From the NCBI RefSeq assembly GCF_018128285.1, contig NZ_CP072380.1, positions 2,914,001-2,978,000 on the forward strand: a DNA stretch of 64,000 nt, in the 5' to 3' direction. Below the pieces are notes generated by a model. The model searched no databases. It was given only the letters and a program-made list of their open reading frames with translations, and was not told the DNA's origin. The position numbers and the translations under genes were made by a program. How positions within the stretch are numbered: position 1 is the stretch's first letter; each line of letters begins with the position of its first letter. This document shows, piece by piece, positions 62,925-64,000 of the stretch. The DNA is from Atopobium sp. oral taxon 416 (GTDB lineage Bacteria > Actinomycetota > Coriobacteriia > Coriobacteriales > Atopobiaceae).

Positions 62925-64000
62925 ACCTTAAACTCTAGGGCCTGAGGAGAAAGACCCGACGGGAGGCACACCTGGAGCGGATGGGTGCAATCGTTGTGTG
63001 GGATAGCTGGATTGTTCTGGTAGATACCAGCTACCACGGACAGGCGCGTGGCAGGTATGTGCGCGCTACAGAGACGAAGCTTAGGATGTATCTGCTTTAG
63101 GTTATGTTTGCTCTCTTAAGACGAGTAAACCTAAAGATGCTATCCTGGATTGCCACTCCTGGCAGCGCTTCTGTGCACGTGGACCTCATGCAGGCGCAGG
63201 TACCAGATGCAACGACACTTGCGAAGATGCGCCATAGCCTTAAAGCGAGAGGAGTTCGGCAAGGCTTGTGCTTCACGACCTGAACTTAGAGCTCGAAAAG
63301 GCAGGGATCATGGCGCGGGGTGGCCCCATAGTGGATGTGACCTTCACCTGGGCCCTAAAGCTTAACGAAGAACAAAGACCACGCGCGACCCTTAAAGCGC
63401 ACCAGTCCAAGAAAGGGGGGCCTGGCGTATCGGATACAAGGCGCATATCGGCGTGGACGTCGAAGGTGGCCTTGTGCATGGTGTGGAGACGATCGCCTAG
63501 AATGTATCTGACATATCCTGTGGCACACGTACTTGTAAGGGAGTATGACAGGTTCTGCTATGCAGATTCCGGCTATACCGGTATAGCGAAGCGCCCTTAA
63601 GGACACATAAAGACCCACACCTCTCATCTATGCGCTAAAGCGTTGCTAAGGAAGCCTTCGACCATAAAGGACCTTGCCTGTGCACTCTTGTCCGAGAAAG
63701 GCATCGAGTCCAGGAAGGCATCCGGTCGCTCAAAGGTAGAGCATCCCTTCCTTATCGTGAAGTGGCGCTTCTGCCCCTTAAGGAAGCGCTACAGAAGGAT
63801 AGAGAAGATGCCTGCACACTCAAGTCTTTCTCGCCCTTGCAAACCTTACCCATGTGTATCTTTTGCCGGCAGGCTGCACCTCCCGGCTCTCAGCGTCGCT
63901 TGATCCATCTTGGAGCCTTATTGCGGTGCATGCGGCAGGACAAATGTAAGGATGGCGGCTCCTGCACGTGCTGGATGAGCATCCTTCCCTGCCTTTCCCG
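62925..64000 (+). pseudogene. IS5-family transposase relic, runs off the window
   Basis: It matches the split IS5 element at 31.8-34.8 kb without the IS1111 insert. Pieces in several frames read LRRKTRREAHLERM, VMFALLRRVNLKMLSWIATP, QVPDATTLAKMRHSLK, ARGGPIVDVTFTWALKLNEE (first DDE Asp) and FCYADSGYTGIAKRP (second Asp). The first ~140 bases of the IS5 element, including the left repeat, are missing; the right terminal repeat lies beyond base 64000. Confidence 0.8.

Overview
The window looks like the chromosome of a high-GC, host-associated actinobacterium of the class Coriobacteriia (Olsenella, Atopobium or Collinsella type). The basis is the GC-rich codon use, the FprA flavodiiron protein, the EF-G-like second GTPase, the many PTS and GH3 sugar genes, and the actinobacterial style of the IS110, ISL3, IS256 and IS1249 relics. 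This is an inference from gene content; there is no rRNA gene in the window.

Layout. 0.2-1.2 kb: metA. 1.2-4.5 kb: IS relics (IS5, IS110), unidentified fragments and a broken marR. 5.0-6.9 kb: nfo and bioY, the latter with two identical 38-bp upstream repeats. 7.0-9.0 kb: relics of IS110 and IS256 elements. 9.0-31.4 kb: a mostly intact core block. It holds a decayed rlmI, tadA, a fruK-type kinase, tRNA-Ser, lemA, a domain-permuted GH3 enzyme, PRC-barrel and YtxH proteins, a cyanophycin-synthetase-like domain, a CorC/HlyC membrane protein, a flavodiiron protein and an EF-G-like GTPase. It continues with decayed maa and crcB genes, hsp20, a GtrA-like/GH3/PTS-IIA/DedA cluster, SRP RNA, pgi and a uracil-DNA glycosylase. 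31.6-40.5 kb: a dense nest of insertion sequences. 40.6-47.1 kb: a DeoR regulator and a galactitol-type PTS operon with two sugar-phosphate isomerases, split by ISL3 and IS110 relics. 47.4-51.2 kb: more IS relics. 51.2-53.7 kb: DUF2304 protein, glycosyltransferase, bifunctional nuclease, tRNA-Ile and tRNA-Ala. 53.7-59.3 kb: one apparently intact IS1595 element, IS1595, ISL3 and IS30 relics, and a broken AlbA_2 (Schlafen-like) gene. 59.6-62.8 kb: a MacB/FtsX-type ABC exporter. 62.9-64.0 kb: another IS5-family relic that runs off the end.

The functional theme is sugar use: beta-glucoside breakdown by two membrane-tethered GH3 enzymes, a lactose/cellobiose-type IIA, pgi and fruK for glycolytic entry, and a hexitol or pentitol-like PTS operon. 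The second theme is transposon decay. At least ten IS families are present and almost every copy carries frameshifts or stops. The most interesting signals are structured non-coding ends of three different IS110/IS1111 elements (bridge-RNA candidates), an 88-bp IS5-derived MITE with an intact CTAG duplication, an IS110 transposase with an extra XRE-like tail, and a ~95-bp sequence shared by the leaders of two unrelated operons.
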